Part shown: positions 9,695-17,752 of the stretch, piece by piece
Layout: each line of letters opens with the position of its first letter
Numbering within the stretch: position 1 is the first letter of the stretch
Source of the DNA: Leptospira sp. WS58.C1
Lineage (GTDB): Bacteria; Spirochaetota; Leptospiria; Leptospirales; Leptospiraceae
DNA length: 64,000 nucleotides
NCBI RefSeq assembly: GCF_040833995.1
Contig: NZ_CP162138.1
Coordinates: 308,961 to 372,960, forward strand
Reading direction: 5' to 3'
The notes under the pieces: generated by a model
Database searches by the model: none
Told to the model about the DNA's origin: nothing
What the model saw: the letters and a program-made list of their open reading frames with translations, nothing else
Position numbers and translations under genes: made by a program

Positions 9695-10603
9695 ATGAAA
9701 CAAAAATTAACGCTCTTACTCCTTCTGTTTACCGTGTTAACGGTTACCAATTGCAAAAAAGAACCCTTACTGATCACCGGCTCCGAAACCATGCATACCT
9801 TGCTAAACGTGGTAGCGGCCGGATACGCTAAAAAGAATCCGAAGATAGAAGTTACCGTCCAAGGTGGAGGTTCCTTCGAGGGGATAGAAAAATTATTCGA
9901 ATCCAAAACGGATATAGCTGCCTCTTCTAGAACATTAACTCCGGAAGAACAGACCCAATTCGAAAGAAAAGGAAGATTCGAGAATGTATTGATCGGCTAT
10001 GATGGGATCGCAGTTGTAGTGAACCCTGCAAACCCCGTTTCCAAATTTACCTTAGAGCAGATCTCCAAAATATTCTCCGGAGAAATAAAAGATTGGTCGC
10101 AAGTAGGCGGAAAGCCCGGACCGATCCATGTGGTCCTTCGAAATGATAAAAGCGGAACTGCCGCTTATTTCGAAACTCATATCTTAAGACAAAAAGACCT
10201 GGGAGAAAAAGAATACCAAGCTTCCAAAAAGAAAGAGTTCACTACCGATTCCAAGGTGGTGGCGGATAACGATGAGATGGCGGATCTGATCGAAAAAGAT
10301 GCAGCCGCAGTCGGATTTATGGGGATGGGAAGCGCACAGATCCAAAATAAAGGAAAAGTGAAAGCGGTTTTTTATTCGAAAACAGGAAAGGATCCTTATG
10401 TGGAGCCGACGATCCAAAATGTTTCCGAAAGAAAATATAAACTCTCTAGAGGGTTGTATCTATTCTATCTATCCGATAGAGGTAAAAAAATCGATGAGTT
10501 CATTACCTATATCACTTCCGAAGAAGGGCAAGCTCTGGTATTAAAAAGCGGCTATTTACGAAGTACTTTAAGTACTGTGGAAGTGGAAGCTACCAAACAA
10601 TAA
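9695..10603 (+). CDS. PstS-like phosphate-binding lipoprotein
   Basis: A 302-residue PBP-like protein. The N-terminus is a lipoprotein signal with a cysteine at residue 20 (TVTNC), so the mature protein should be lipid-anchored at an envelope membrane. The body matches the PstS/PBP type 2 family: ITGSETMHTL at the start, the anion-binding GGGS segment, SSRTLTPEE, VLRNDKSGTAAYF, and a C-terminal FITYITSEEGQALV. Phosphate is the likely ligand by family. No pstABC genes lie alongside, so it may serve a transporter encoded elsewhere or act as a stand-alone binding protein. Confidence 0.87.
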   Translation: MKQKLTLLLLLFTVLTVTNCKKEPLLITGSETMHTLLNVVAAGYAKKNPKIEVTVQGGGSFEGIEKLFESKTDIAASSRTLTPEEQTQFERKGRFENVLIGYDGIAVVVNPANPVSKFTLEQISKIFSGEIKDWSQVGGKPGPIHVVLRNDKSGTAAYFETHILRQKDLGEKEYQASKKKEFTTDSKVVADNDEMADLIEKDAAAVGFMGMGSAQIQNKGKVKAVFYSKTGKDPYVEPTIQNVSERKYKLSRGLYLFYLSDRGKKIDEFITYITSEEGQALVLKSGYLRSTLSTVEVEATKQ

Positions 10604-10668
10604 ATTCCGATTTTCCCCTCGAAAAAAGGTTGCGAAAGCCGTTTTGTTCCGTCTAAGTTTAGGTAGTT

Positions 10669-10989
10669 ATGAAGCGGCTTTGGCTTTTGCCTATAATCTT
10701 ATTCATGGTAGTAGCCCTCTTTAGTGAGGTCGCGTCCAGAGATTATAGTACGGTCAAAAGTTATTCCTTCCAAAAGAAATCAAGGACCCAATCCTTCCGA
10801 GATGGCGACGATCAAGGACTTCCTTCCTTGTTCTCCGCGGGCGCAGACGATGCGGTCTTCGGACTTATCGCTAAATTCTCTCAAACTGCCTGCGGATTAA
10901 AGAGCAGTCTTCTGCCAAACGATCCAGGTCGCAATTTTTACTTTCACACCCTAGCCTATCGTTATCTTTTCCTTCCCCCTCCGGTCTGA
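10669..10989 (+). CDS. Hypothetical exported protein, 106 aa
   Basis: Not recognised. The first 24 residues look like a signal peptide (Lys-Arg start, hydrophobic core, VASRD boundary). The rest is polar with one cysteine and ends in the hydrophobic, proline-rich tail YRYLFLPPPV. It follows the PstS-like gene by 65 bp on the same strand. A hairpin overlapping its stop codon supports it being the last gene of a transcript. Confidence 0.6.
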   Translation: MKRLWLLPIILFMVVALFSEVASRDYSTVKSYSFQKKSRTQSFRDGDDQGLPSLFSAGADDAVFGLIAKFSQTACGLKSSLLPNDPGRNFYFHTLAYRYLFLPPPV

Positions 10990-10998
10990 CCGGTTTTC
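10981..10998 (+). terminator. Rho-independent terminator overlapping the stop codon
   Basis: CCGGT, a 3-base loop and ACCGG are followed directly by TTTT. The stop codon TGA lies in the loop and the start of the right arm. The stem is short but GC-rich. Confidence 0.5.
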
Positions 10999-11005
10999 AT
11001 TCTGT

Positions 11006-11025
11006 AAGTCCTCGGGAGGACTTTT
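11006..11025 (+). terminator. Second tandem terminator hairpin
   Basis: AGTCCT, loop CGGG and AGGACT are followed by a short T-run, about 10 bases after the preceding hairpin. Two hairpins in tandem make termination here likely. The remaining 235 bases up to the radical SAM gene show no gene and presumably carry its promoter. Confidence 0.55.
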
Positions 11026-11260
11026 CCCCGTAAAAAGCTAGATAGCGGTTTCGGGCAAAATTCCGCTTCGGCAAAAATAGAAAACGGGAAATCCGGCTCA
11101 TCCTTCTCCTAAGTCTCCAACTTTAATCGATGGGCATTCTCCTTGAGGTTATATAAAGAAACAACTCGAATGGAAACCTATGTTTGGTTTCCTTCTTTTT
11201 TATACGGATACTCGGTTGACTATAATTGCCGGCATGAGAATCCATCAGTAAGAGGGCTTC

Positions 11261-12370
11261 TTGGAACTCGTTTCCTCATATCAAAAACAAAAGACCGGTT
11301 CCGGTCCGGAATGGTTGGATTGGAAATGGCAGATCCAAAATCGGATCAAAGATTCATCCGAGTTAGAAAACTATATCCGGATCAGTTCGGAAGAAAAAGA
11401 AGCATTGCTAACCTGTGGCGAAGTGTTCAGCTTCTCCGCTACTCCTTATTATCTTGGCCTCGCGGATCCGGAAGATCCGAACTGCCCTATTCGATTACAA
11501 GTCATACCAAGAAAGGAAGAGTTAGATACGAGAGCCTGGGATAGAAAAGATCCGTTGGCGGAAGAATCCTACATGCCGGTCAAAGGAGTGACCCATCGTT
11601 ATCCGGATCGTGCACTTTGGTATCTTTCTCATGTATGCGCGGTTTATTGTAGGTTCTGTACGAGAAAAAGAAAGGTGTCCCAGTCTGCGGAAACTCCGGG
11701 AACAGAAGATTGGAAAGACGCAATCCATTATTTTAGAGAACACACTGAGATCAAAGAAGTGATCCTTTCCGGGGGAGATCCTTTAAATCTTTCCGATTCC
11801 AAGCTGGACTATCTACTTTCCGAATTAAAATCCATCCCGCATATCAACCAGGTGCGGATCCATACTAGGTATCCTGTTACACTTCCCATGAGGATTACTC
11901 ATGAGCTTTGCCAGGTCTTAAAAAAACATTTTCCGATCTATCTGGTCACTCATTTCAACCATTCCAAGGAACTTACGGAACTTGTGAAGGAACGGATCGG
12001 GATGTTAGCGAAAGAAGGTGCCGTTACAGTCCTAAATCAGGCTGTACTTTTGAAGGGGATCAATAATTCCGTAGGAGCTTTGACGGATTTATTCTACGGA
12101 CTGACCAAAATAGGGATCAAACCCTATTATCTGCATCATTGCGACGAGGTATTCGGGTCTTCTCATTTTAGGGTCCCAATAGAAGAAGGTGTGGAACTCA
12201 TGAAGCAGATCCGAGGAAGTATCAGCGGACTAAGCGTTCCGTTATATGTGGTGGATCTGACGGGAGGAGGAGGAAAAGTGCCTCTGCCTGCGAACTATCT
12301 GGAAGAAACCAAAAATTCTTCCTATGTATTCCGAAATTATAAAGGAGATCTGTATGAGATCGGTTTCTAG
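11261..12370 (+). CDS. KamA/EpmB-family lysine 2,3-aminomutase (radical SAM)
   Basis: A 369-residue radical SAM and PLP enzyme that moves the alpha-amino group of lysine to the beta position. The iron-sulfur motif is CAVYCRFC, the SAM region follows (ILSGGDPL), and the PLP lysine lies in GGGGKVPLP. It keeps both aspartates that bind free lysine in clostridial KamA (HHCDEV and YVVDLT), whereas E. coli EpmB has lost the second. It may therefore make free beta-lysine, used as an osmolyte or as the substrate of EpmA. EpmB function cannot be excluded. The start is TTG at 11261 with AAGAGGG upstream. It overlaps the next gene by 17 bp. Confidence 0.88.
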   Translation: MELVSSYQKQKTGSGPEWLDWKWQIQNRIKDSSELENYIRISSEEKEALLTCGEVFSFSATPYYLGLADPEDPNCPIRLQVIPRKEELDTRAWDRKDPLAEESYMPVKGVTHRYPDRALWYLSHVCAVYCRFCTRKRKVSQSAETPGTEDWKDAIHYFREHTEIKEVILSGGDPLNLSDSKLDYLLSELKSIPHINQVRIHTRYPVTLPMRITHELCQVLKKHFPIYLVTHFNHSKELTELVKERIGMLAKEGAVTVLNQAVLLKGINNSVGALTDLFYGLTKIGIKPYYLHHCDEVFGSSHFRVPIEEGVELMKQIRGSISGLSVPLYVVDLTGGGGKVPLPANYLEETKNSSYVFRNYKGDLYEIGF

Positions 12371-12902
12371 AATTGTAATTCTACTCATATCCGCCCTGGC
12401 CCTAGAGGTATGTAAAAGCCACCAAGAGAATCCAAGCTCAGTCACACCTGAAAATCCGTCGGCACTTCGACTCAATTACGATGTAGTATATTATACCGGA
12501 GGACATTCCGTTTTACTCAACTCCGGAAGATTATTCGCCCGGGGTCTATTTTACGAATGTAAAATATCGGACAGCAATTCCAGTTTTGAAAGTTTCCGGG
12601 CCTCCTCTTACACGGAAGATAATTCCAACGATTTCAGACAATTGGTATCCGAAACGGACCAGTCCAAATTCAATTCTAGACAATTCCAATATTTCCCTAT
12701 GGGAGAAAATTCCAGAGCCACAGTATTCTCAGGTTGTGCCAAAGGATCCGGGGCAGAAAAATGTTACGTCCGATGGGAATGGCAGAAAGAGACCTTCATT
12801 TTTGTGTTCGAAACCCAGTTGGAAAACAAAAAGGGATTGGGCACTGCGGAATTAGGAAAAGAATTCCACGAATTCGTAAGTCGGGGAATAAAAGCGTTTT
12901 AA
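12354..12902 (+). CDS. Putative lipoprotein, unknown function
   Basis: I place the start at the ATG at 12354, because AAGGAGAT lies at the right distance and the resulting N-terminus is a lipoprotein signal (RSVSRIVILL core, cysteine in LALEVC). The 30 bases of extra open frame upstream lie inside the radical SAM gene. The mature part of about 160 residues contains three further cysteines (YECKI, SGCAKG, EKCYV) and no domain that I recognise. The overlap with the preceding gene suggests co-translation. Confidence 0.72.
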   Translation: MRSVSRIVILLISALALEVCKSHQENPSSVTPENPSALRLNYDVVYYTGGHSVLLNSGRLFARGLFYECKISDSNSSFESFRASSYTEDNSNDFRQLVSETDQSKFNSRQFQYFPMGENSRATVFSGCAKGSGAEKCYVRWEWQKETFIFVFETQLENKKGLGTAELGKEFHEFVSRGIKAF

Positions 12903-12980
12903 GAGCGTATTTTCTTGACCGATTTCGATCCGGAAAGTATTTTATCCGGCGGGGAGAAGAGATCCCGGGGATAAGATAAA

Positions 12981-13187
12981 ATGTGGTTAAAATTGGGGGA
13001 TACCGAGGTCATTAATCTAGACTATATCTCCTCGATCAAAAAGAACATGGCGGCAAACTCCATAGAAATCACCTACCATGACTTCAACCATGTAAAATCA
13101 TTACCCTTCGGAGATCCGGAAGATAGAGATCGGGCCTACAAAGCCATTTTGGAAAATCTTTCCAGAATGCGTTTGTTTTTCGAATAG
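12981..13187 (+). CDS. Conserved small hypothetical protein, 68 aa
   Basis: Not assigned to a function. The protein is compact and mixed alpha/beta (WLKLGDTEVINLDYIS start, then ITYHDFNHVKSLPF), without a signal peptide or membrane segment. The pattern of two short strands followed by a helix resembles small domains found as stand-alone proteins in Leptospira, but I cannot name the family. It lies 78 bp after the lipoprotein and 48 bp before the nucleotidyltransferase-like gene on the same strand. Confidence 0.6.
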   Translation: MWLKLGDTEVINLDYISSIKKNMAANSIEITYHDFNHVKSLPFGDPEDRDRAYKAILENLSRMRLFFE

Positions 13188-13235
13188 AAATATCTTCTTA
13201 TATTCCTAGAGTAGAGACCAAAGCGATCTTAAGTC

Positions 13236-13991
13236 ATGGAACGTATTAAAGAAAATCTATCCAGTGTCTCCTCCCTAAAACCATTCGAACTTATATTTTT
13301 CGGGTCCAGACAAAGAGGAGAAGGAGACGAATTATCCGACTTCAATTTTCTTGTGCTCGCAGATCCTTCCGATCAGCTCAAAGGAAATTTTATCCGAGAG
13401 ATTAATAGAGCTATGGAACCTCTCCAAAGCCAGGGACAGGTAAATTTACTCGCAGCAGACTGGGACGGATTCCGCACCAGAATGAAAAGTTACGACCCGG
13501 GAGCCATCCATATCTGCGAATTGGGTGAGCCTTACTTTGGATCGGAATACTTCCCGGTAATTAAAGAAGAATGGGACAAATTCAAATCCGAGCCTATCGA
13601 CGGAAACACCGCTGGCAAATATTTAAGAAAACGTTATAGATTCTATAAAGGGATCGTACCTCGCAACACGAAGGAAGACGTGGTTCGGATGGAAAGACTT
13701 CTAACAGTCTATCTCCAAAACTGGATGTTCCGGTATATTGAAGATCTGGGAATTGCTGAGATCGTAAACTCGGATATTCCTTCTAGGATCGGGCCGATGT
13801 TCCGCGCCCTTTACTCTAAGGAAGCCAAGGGAAATACTTTGGAGCTACTTGAACTATATGAAGAAGTTCTAAAATTGAAAAAGGAACTCCGTTCTCCCGA
13901 GTCTCCTTTCTCAGTGGAAAGATTCAACCAACTCAAAGAAACTCTCCGCTTCGAAGAAAAAGAGATCCGCATTTTAAAACTGAATTATTGA
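13236..13991 (+). CDS. Nucleotidyltransferase-fold protein with altered active site
   Basis: A 251-residue protein. The N-terminal 100 residues resemble the minimal nucleotidyltransferase fold: a GSRQRGEGDELSDF motif matching GS-x3-G...SDxD. The second aspartate of the metal site is asparagine here (SDFNF), so catalysis is doubtful. The C-terminal half is helical (KYLRKRYRFYKGI and later leucine-rich helices) and may be a HEPN-like partner domain, as in two-gene MNT/HEPN systems, but fused. Substrate and role are unknown. Confidence 0.65.
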   Translation: MERIKENLSSVSSLKPFELIFFGSRQRGEGDELSDFNFLVLADPSDQLKGNFIREINRAMEPLQSQGQVNLLAADWDGFRTRMKSYDPGAIHICELGEPYFGSEYFPVIKEEWDKFKSEPIDGNTAGKYLRKRYRFYKGIVPRNTKEDVVRMERLLTVYLQNWMFRYIEDLGIAEIVNSDIPSRIGPMFRALYSKEAKGNTLELLELYEEVLKLKKELRSPESPFSVERFNQLKETLRFEEKEIRILKLNY

Positions 13992-13998
13992 AAGGCGG

Positions 13999-14022
13999 CC
14001 CCCACCCTGCTTTGGGAGGGGG
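13999..14022 (+). terminator. GC-rich hairpin after the nucleotidyltransferase-like gene
   Basis: CCCCCACCC, a 6-base loop and GGGAGGGGG pair with one mismatch, starting 8 bp after the stop codon. There is no T-run, so it may be a Rho-dependent pause or a remnant repeat rather than a classical terminator. Confidence 0.35.
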
Positions 14023-14099
14023 GAGAGGCTCGTGGGAATTTCGAAAATTTCTATATCACAAAAAAAGCATTTTCACAATGCATATTTTTGAGGGGCGCG

Positions 14100-14115
14100 T
14101 GTAGGACCTCCTACA
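14100..14115. repeat. Palindrome TGTAGGA-CC-TCCTACA
   Basis: A 7+2+7 palindrome in the 333-bp gap between 13,991 and 14,325. Its arms equal the extended form of the GTAGGAACTCC word that is dense after 37 kb, with the central dinucleotide CC instead of AC. An AT-rich stretch follows (AAATTTTTCTTTGAAAAATC). Confidence 0.6.
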
Positions 14116-14136
14116 AATTTTTCTTTGAAAAATCGT

Positions 14137-14256
14137 TTACCTCTTTTGCAAAGATTGAAACGGCAATTTCACCACATCGTTTGCATCCAACGCAATAACG
14201 ATCGCATCCGGAAAAAGTTCCGGTAAACGTGAAATCGTTTTACGAGCCTTTAACAC
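14137..14256 (-). pseudogene. Possible C-terminal gene remnant, 39 codons
   Basis: On the minus strand a 39-codon open stretch starts at a GTG at 14256 directly after an in-frame TAG. It encodes a sequence of natural character (RKTISRLPELFPDAIVIALD, then ANDVVKLPF) and ends in TAA. It looks like the tail of a soluble enzyme whose front is gone. I cannot name the family, and it could also be chance. Confidence 0.3.
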
Positions 14257-14324
14257 CTACATAAAAGTATGAGAGACAGAAGAAGGCTCGTAGTATAGCA
14301 AGGAACTTTTTTCATTAGGATTTT

Positions 14325-15908
14325 CTAATTTCTTAATTCTCTCAGAATATCCGCATTTCCAGTTACCGCTAACGCGGCGGCCAAGCCCCCCATCATTGCC
14401 CCTGCAATGCCGGGAGAAGCCGCGTCCGCGCCGGTCAAATACAAACCCTCGATCGGGGTCCGCACATCGAACCAAGGACATTTTTCCTTCTTGTATCTTT
14501 CCGGCACACAGGCCAAACCGTAGATAGCTCCGTCCGGATGAGAAGTAAAGTGTTCGTTCGTGATCGGAGTGGAAAGTTCCGCAAATTCCACCAATTTAGT
14601 GAGGCCCGGGAATCTTACCTCCAAGGTGGAAAGTATACGATTTATAATTTTCTCTTTTAAGTTTTTATAATCTTCTCCCCTCTTCTTCCAAGGTTCGTCT
14701 TTCCAATCCGCAAAATTGGAATAATCCGTGAATGTGATCACATCCATCGTATGAGACTTCGCTTCCGGATTTTTTAAACTCGGAAAAGAAAGATATAAGT
14801 TCGGTATCTCTCCACTTTCCGAAAGCCAATCATTTCTTTCCGAAAAATTCTTATCATGGTCCGGAGAAGAGAAAATCCAATAATTCTCACCTTTAAATCC
14901 GAATTTTGCAGGACTCTCGGAAAGACCAAGATAGAGACAAATACTTGTGGTCATTCTTTCTCGATTATAAAAATCTTTTAGCTCCTTTCTGAAAGGTATC
15001 GGAACGGAATCCGGGATCAATTTTGTATATGTAGGATAGGCTCCTGCACATGAGATCACCAACGGAGCAAAAAAGTCCCGCTCATGGCCTTCTCCCCTCA
15101 ACGCTTTTGCCTTAACACCTACTACCTTTCCATCCTTGATCAAGATCTCCTTTGCTTCTACGGAAGATAGTACTGCGCCTCCTTTTTCCTCAAGGATCGG
15201 TTCTATAGAATCGAAAATTTTACCGGCGCCTCCCACAGGATAATAACCTCCGTTTAGATAATGTTGCACTAACGTTGCATGCATCGCAAAAGCAACTTTA
15301 GAAGGAGGAAGACCGTAATCTCCCCATTGGGCTGCTAAAATTCCCTTCAAATCCTCACTCTTGAAATTTTTATCGAAATAATCCTTGAGAGTTACTATAT
15401 TCCCCTCTCCAAGCAAGCCTGTAAGAGAATCTAGTGGAGGAGGAGAAAGCCTCATCATGATCGCTTTTCCAAAAAGGCCCGAAGTCCTTTTGATATCCTT
15501 GAAATATCTCTCGATGGCCTCTAATTCTTCAGGGAATTGACTGATCAAATCCGATTTGAACTTTTCCGGATCTCCATAAATATCGAATTTTCTAGACGGA
15601 AAGACCAAACGTTCAAAAGGTTCCGGCATTCTTTTCCAAACAAGTTGCCCTCGAGTGATCTTATCGGAGATCTTCCTGCAAAGCCCACCTTCATGCATGT
15701 CGCCTACATAGTGAATACCCACATCCCAATGGTACTTTCCTTGTTTTCTCTGGAATTCATGAGTAAAACCTCCCGGTTGAAAATGTTTTTCCAGGACCAG
15801 AACCTTCTTCCCTGCCGATTGGGCCAAAAGACTGGCGGTACATAAACTTCCCATGCCGGAGCCTATAAATATAATATCGAATTCGCTGCCTACTTGATCA
15901 ATATTCAT
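14325..15908 (-). CDS. FAD-dependent oxidoreductase, phytoene desaturase/retinol saturase family
   Basis: A 527-residue flavoprotein of the CrtI-like superfamily. The FAD-binding GSGMGSLCTASLLA motif is near the N-terminus, followed by VLEKHFQPGGFTHEF, and the C-terminal FAD motif is GADAASPGIAGAMMGG. The subgroup with HYVGD and FNRE-like segments includes retinol saturases and carotenoid isomerases/desaturases, so a polyene or lipid substrate is likely. I place the start at 15908 because AAGAGG sits 7 bases upstream; an ATG 21 bases further out has no ribosome site. It is divergent from a TetR gene whose product probably controls it. Confidence 0.85.
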   Translation of the reverse strand: MNIDQVGSEFDIIFIGSGMGSLCTASLLAQSAGKKVLVLEKHFQPGGFTHEFQRKQGKYHWDVGIHYVGDMHEGGLCRKISDKITRGQLVWKRMPEPFERLVFPSRKFDIYGDPEKFKSDLISQFPEELEAIERYFKDIKRTSGLFGKAIMMRLSPPPLDSLTGLLGEGNIVTLKDYFDKNFKSEDLKGILAAQWGDYGLPPSKVAFAMHATLVQHYLNGGYYPVGGAGKIFDSIEPILEEKGGAVLSSVEAKEILIKDGKVVGVKAKALRGEGHERDFFAPLVISCAGAYPTYTKLIPDSVPIPFRKELKDFYNRERMTTSICLYLGLSESPAKFGFKGENYWIFSSPDHDKNFSERNDWLSESGEIPNLYLSFPSLKNPEAKSHTMDVITFTDYSNFADWKDEPWKKRGEDYKNLKEKIINRILSTLEVRFPGLTKLVEFAELSTPITNEHFTSHPDGAIYGLACVPERYKKEKCPWFDVRTPIEGLYLTGADAASPGIAGAMMGGLAAALAVTGNADILRELRN

Positions 15909-15931
15909 TGACAAACCTCTTATTCGCATTC

Positions 15932-15952
15932 AATGTGAACACTGAACACATT
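15932..15952. promoter_or_regulatory. Candidate TetR operator
   Basis: Inverted repeat AATGTG, nine bases, CACATT in the 84-bp region between the oxidoreductase and the divergent TetR gene. On the minus strand it also reads as a tandem GTGTTCA repeat. Position and symmetry suit autoregulation and control of both genes. No binding evidence. Confidence 0.5.
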
Positions 15953-15992
15953 AGTAAGTATAATTAGACCCTTTAATGTAATACGTGTCAAC

Positions 15993-16613
15993 ATGAAAAA
16001 TCTCCAAGAAAAAAATTCCTACCACCATGGGGACCTAAAAAGAGCCTTATTGGACGCCTCTATAAAGATCTTAAAGGAAGAAGGTTATAAGGCGTTAAGC
16101 CTCAGAAAGGCTGCCACCTTGGCCGGAGTCAGCCAATCCGCTCCCTATAGACATTATCCGGACTTGGAATCCTTATATGCCGATATTGCGGAAGAAGGAT
16201 TTAAAATACTGGCCGAACGACAAAAGAGGTTAAGAGGGAAATATAAAAAGAGACCTTTACTTCTATTCAGAGAATCGGGAGTTTCTTATGTGGAATTCGC
16301 ATTAGAAAATCCTGATCTATTTCGTATCATGTACGGAAATCAAATAGAAAGCCACCTAAAATACGATTCTTTGATCAAAACAGAAGACGAAACCTTTCAG
16401 ATTATTGTAGAGATCATTAAGGATTGTCAAAAGGCGGGTTTGATCCCGGAAGGAAATACGGAAAAAGCGGCCACCTCCGCCTGGACTATGGCTCACGGAG
16501 TCGCAGTACTTTTATCCGGACAGCAGATGATGTTCAGGAATATCGATATAAAACAAGCAAGAAAGATCACTAAGGATCTAATCCAATTCTTATATACCGG
16601 ACTGAAAGTGTAA
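15993..16613 (+). CDS. TetR/AcrR-family transcriptional regulator
   Basis: A 206-residue regulator. The N-terminal helix-turn-helix spans about residues 12-60 (GYKALSLRKAATLAGVSQSA, then PYRHYPD), typical of TetR with the YRHF-like recognition end. The C-terminal ligand domain resembles the group with a FRIMYG motif and a late WTMAHGVA segment (the WHG-type domain). It is divergently transcribed from the FAD oxidoreductase with an inverted repeat between, so a lipid or hydrophobic effector and local control are likely. Confidence 0.9.
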   Translation: MKNLQEKNSYHHGDLKRALLDASIKILKEEGYKALSLRKAATLAGVSQSAPYRHYPDLESLYADIAEEGFKILAERQKRLRGKYKKRPLLLFRESGVSYVEFALENPDLFRIMYGNQIESHLKYDSLIKTEDETFQIIVEIIKDCQKAGLIPEGNTEKAATSAWTMAHGVAVLLSGQQMMFRNIDIKQARKITKDLIQFLYTGLKV

Positions 16614-16689
16614 TCCGTAATTTAACGGCAAGACTACGAATTACACTGTTTTTGTACAAAAGCGAAAGTTTTATATTACGGAAGATATT

Positions 16690-17727
16690 CTACCTCTTAT
16701 CAAAAAGATAATGAGAAACAATCCATTCTTCTCCGTTTTTGTATTTCCAAAGTTCTGCACAGGCCATAAAGAATGTTTTCCAATAGACAAACCATTTCAC
16801 CGCCTGTTCTTTACCGTAAGTTTCCCCTAAAATTTTCAGGACTTCTTCTTTATTCTTATACATATTGGAGAGCCATGCTTCCGAAGTAAGAGCATAATTT
16901 TTACCGTTTACCACCCATTGGTTACGGATCTGAAAATTTTTCTGGAAATATAAAAAGAGATCATGAGAAGGCATTTGCCCTCCCGTAAAAAAATATTTAG
17001 CCATCCAATCCGTATCATCCACTACTTCGAAAGAATAAGCGAACTTTTTGTGAGTGAATATGTGTACAAAAAATTTTCCTTTCGGTTTTAGAAAATTTGC
17101 CAACCTTTCAAATAGGGCTTCGTAGTTTTTCATATGCTCCAACATTTCTACGGAGACGATCCTATCGAATTTCTGACTTGTTTTAAATACGTTCATGTCA
17201 GCGGTAATTATATTCAGATTCTTTAATCCTCTTTTTTTGGCTTCCGCATCTATGTACTTTTTCTGGCTTTTAGAATTGGAAACTCCCGTTACTTTGGATT
17301 TCGGATACTTCTCCGCTATATAAAGAGAAATAGATCCCCAACCGCAACCCAAGTCCAAAACGTTCATCCCATTTTCGATTTCCGCTCTTTCGCAGGTCAG
17401 ATCCAACATGGTTCTTTCGGATTCATCTATTCCAACATCGGGAGAAGTCCAGTAACCGGAGCTGTACTTCATGTATTTCCCCATCACCAACTTAAAAAAA
17501 GCGGCAGGCACTTCATAATGTTGCTCATTCGCAGCCTGCGTATCTACGGCGATAGGAGATTGTTTTAGCGCATTCACATATTGAATGAGATGTTCTTGAT
17601 TTTTCTCCAGACTTCCCTTGTCTTCCGTACGAAGTCTTAGACGCAAAAGTTGACGTATCCTGAATCGGATCAACCAGTCCGGGAAAACGTCTCTTTCCAT
17701 TAAAGTATAGATCAGACTCATATTCAA
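16690..17727 (-). CDS. Cyclopropane-synthase-like SAM-dependent methyltransferase
   Basis: A 345-residue class I methyltransferase. The SAM-binding motif is VLDLGCGWGS, followed by VTGVSNSKSQKKYI and VSVEMLEHMKNYE, the last being the EMLEH variant of the Cfa family. The N-terminal 70 residues lack the usual Cfa domain. It has a close functional relative two genes upstream in the operon (19,049-20,347), and such pairs modify unsaturated phospholipid acyl chains. It is the last of six genes on the minus strand. A cyclopropane, methyl-branched or furan product is possible. Confidence 0.85.
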   Translation of the reverse strand: MNMSLIYTLMERDVFPDWLIRFRIRQLLRLRLRTEDKGSLEKNQEHLIQYVNALKQSPIAVDTQAANEQHYEVPAAFFKLVMGKYMKYSSGYWTSPDVGIDESERTMLDLTCERAEIENGMNVLDLGCGWGSISLYIAEKYPKSKVTGVSNSKSQKKYIDAEAKKRGLKNLNIITADMNVFKTSQKFDRIVSVEMLEHMKNYEALFERLANFLKPKGKFFVHIFTHKKFAYSFEVVDDTDWMAKYFFTGGQMPSHDLFLYFQKNFQIRNQWVVNGKNYALTSEAWLSNMYKNKEEVLKILGETYGKEQAVKWFVYWKTFFMACAELWKYKNGEEWIVSHYLFDKR

Positions 17728-17752
17728 TTTTCCTATATTCTAAATTGTGAAT

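Noticed and set aside
11143..11544. 133-codon frame overlapping the start of the radical SAM gene
   Set aside because: Overlaps conserved KamA-type coding sequence in another frame; sequence not protein-like.
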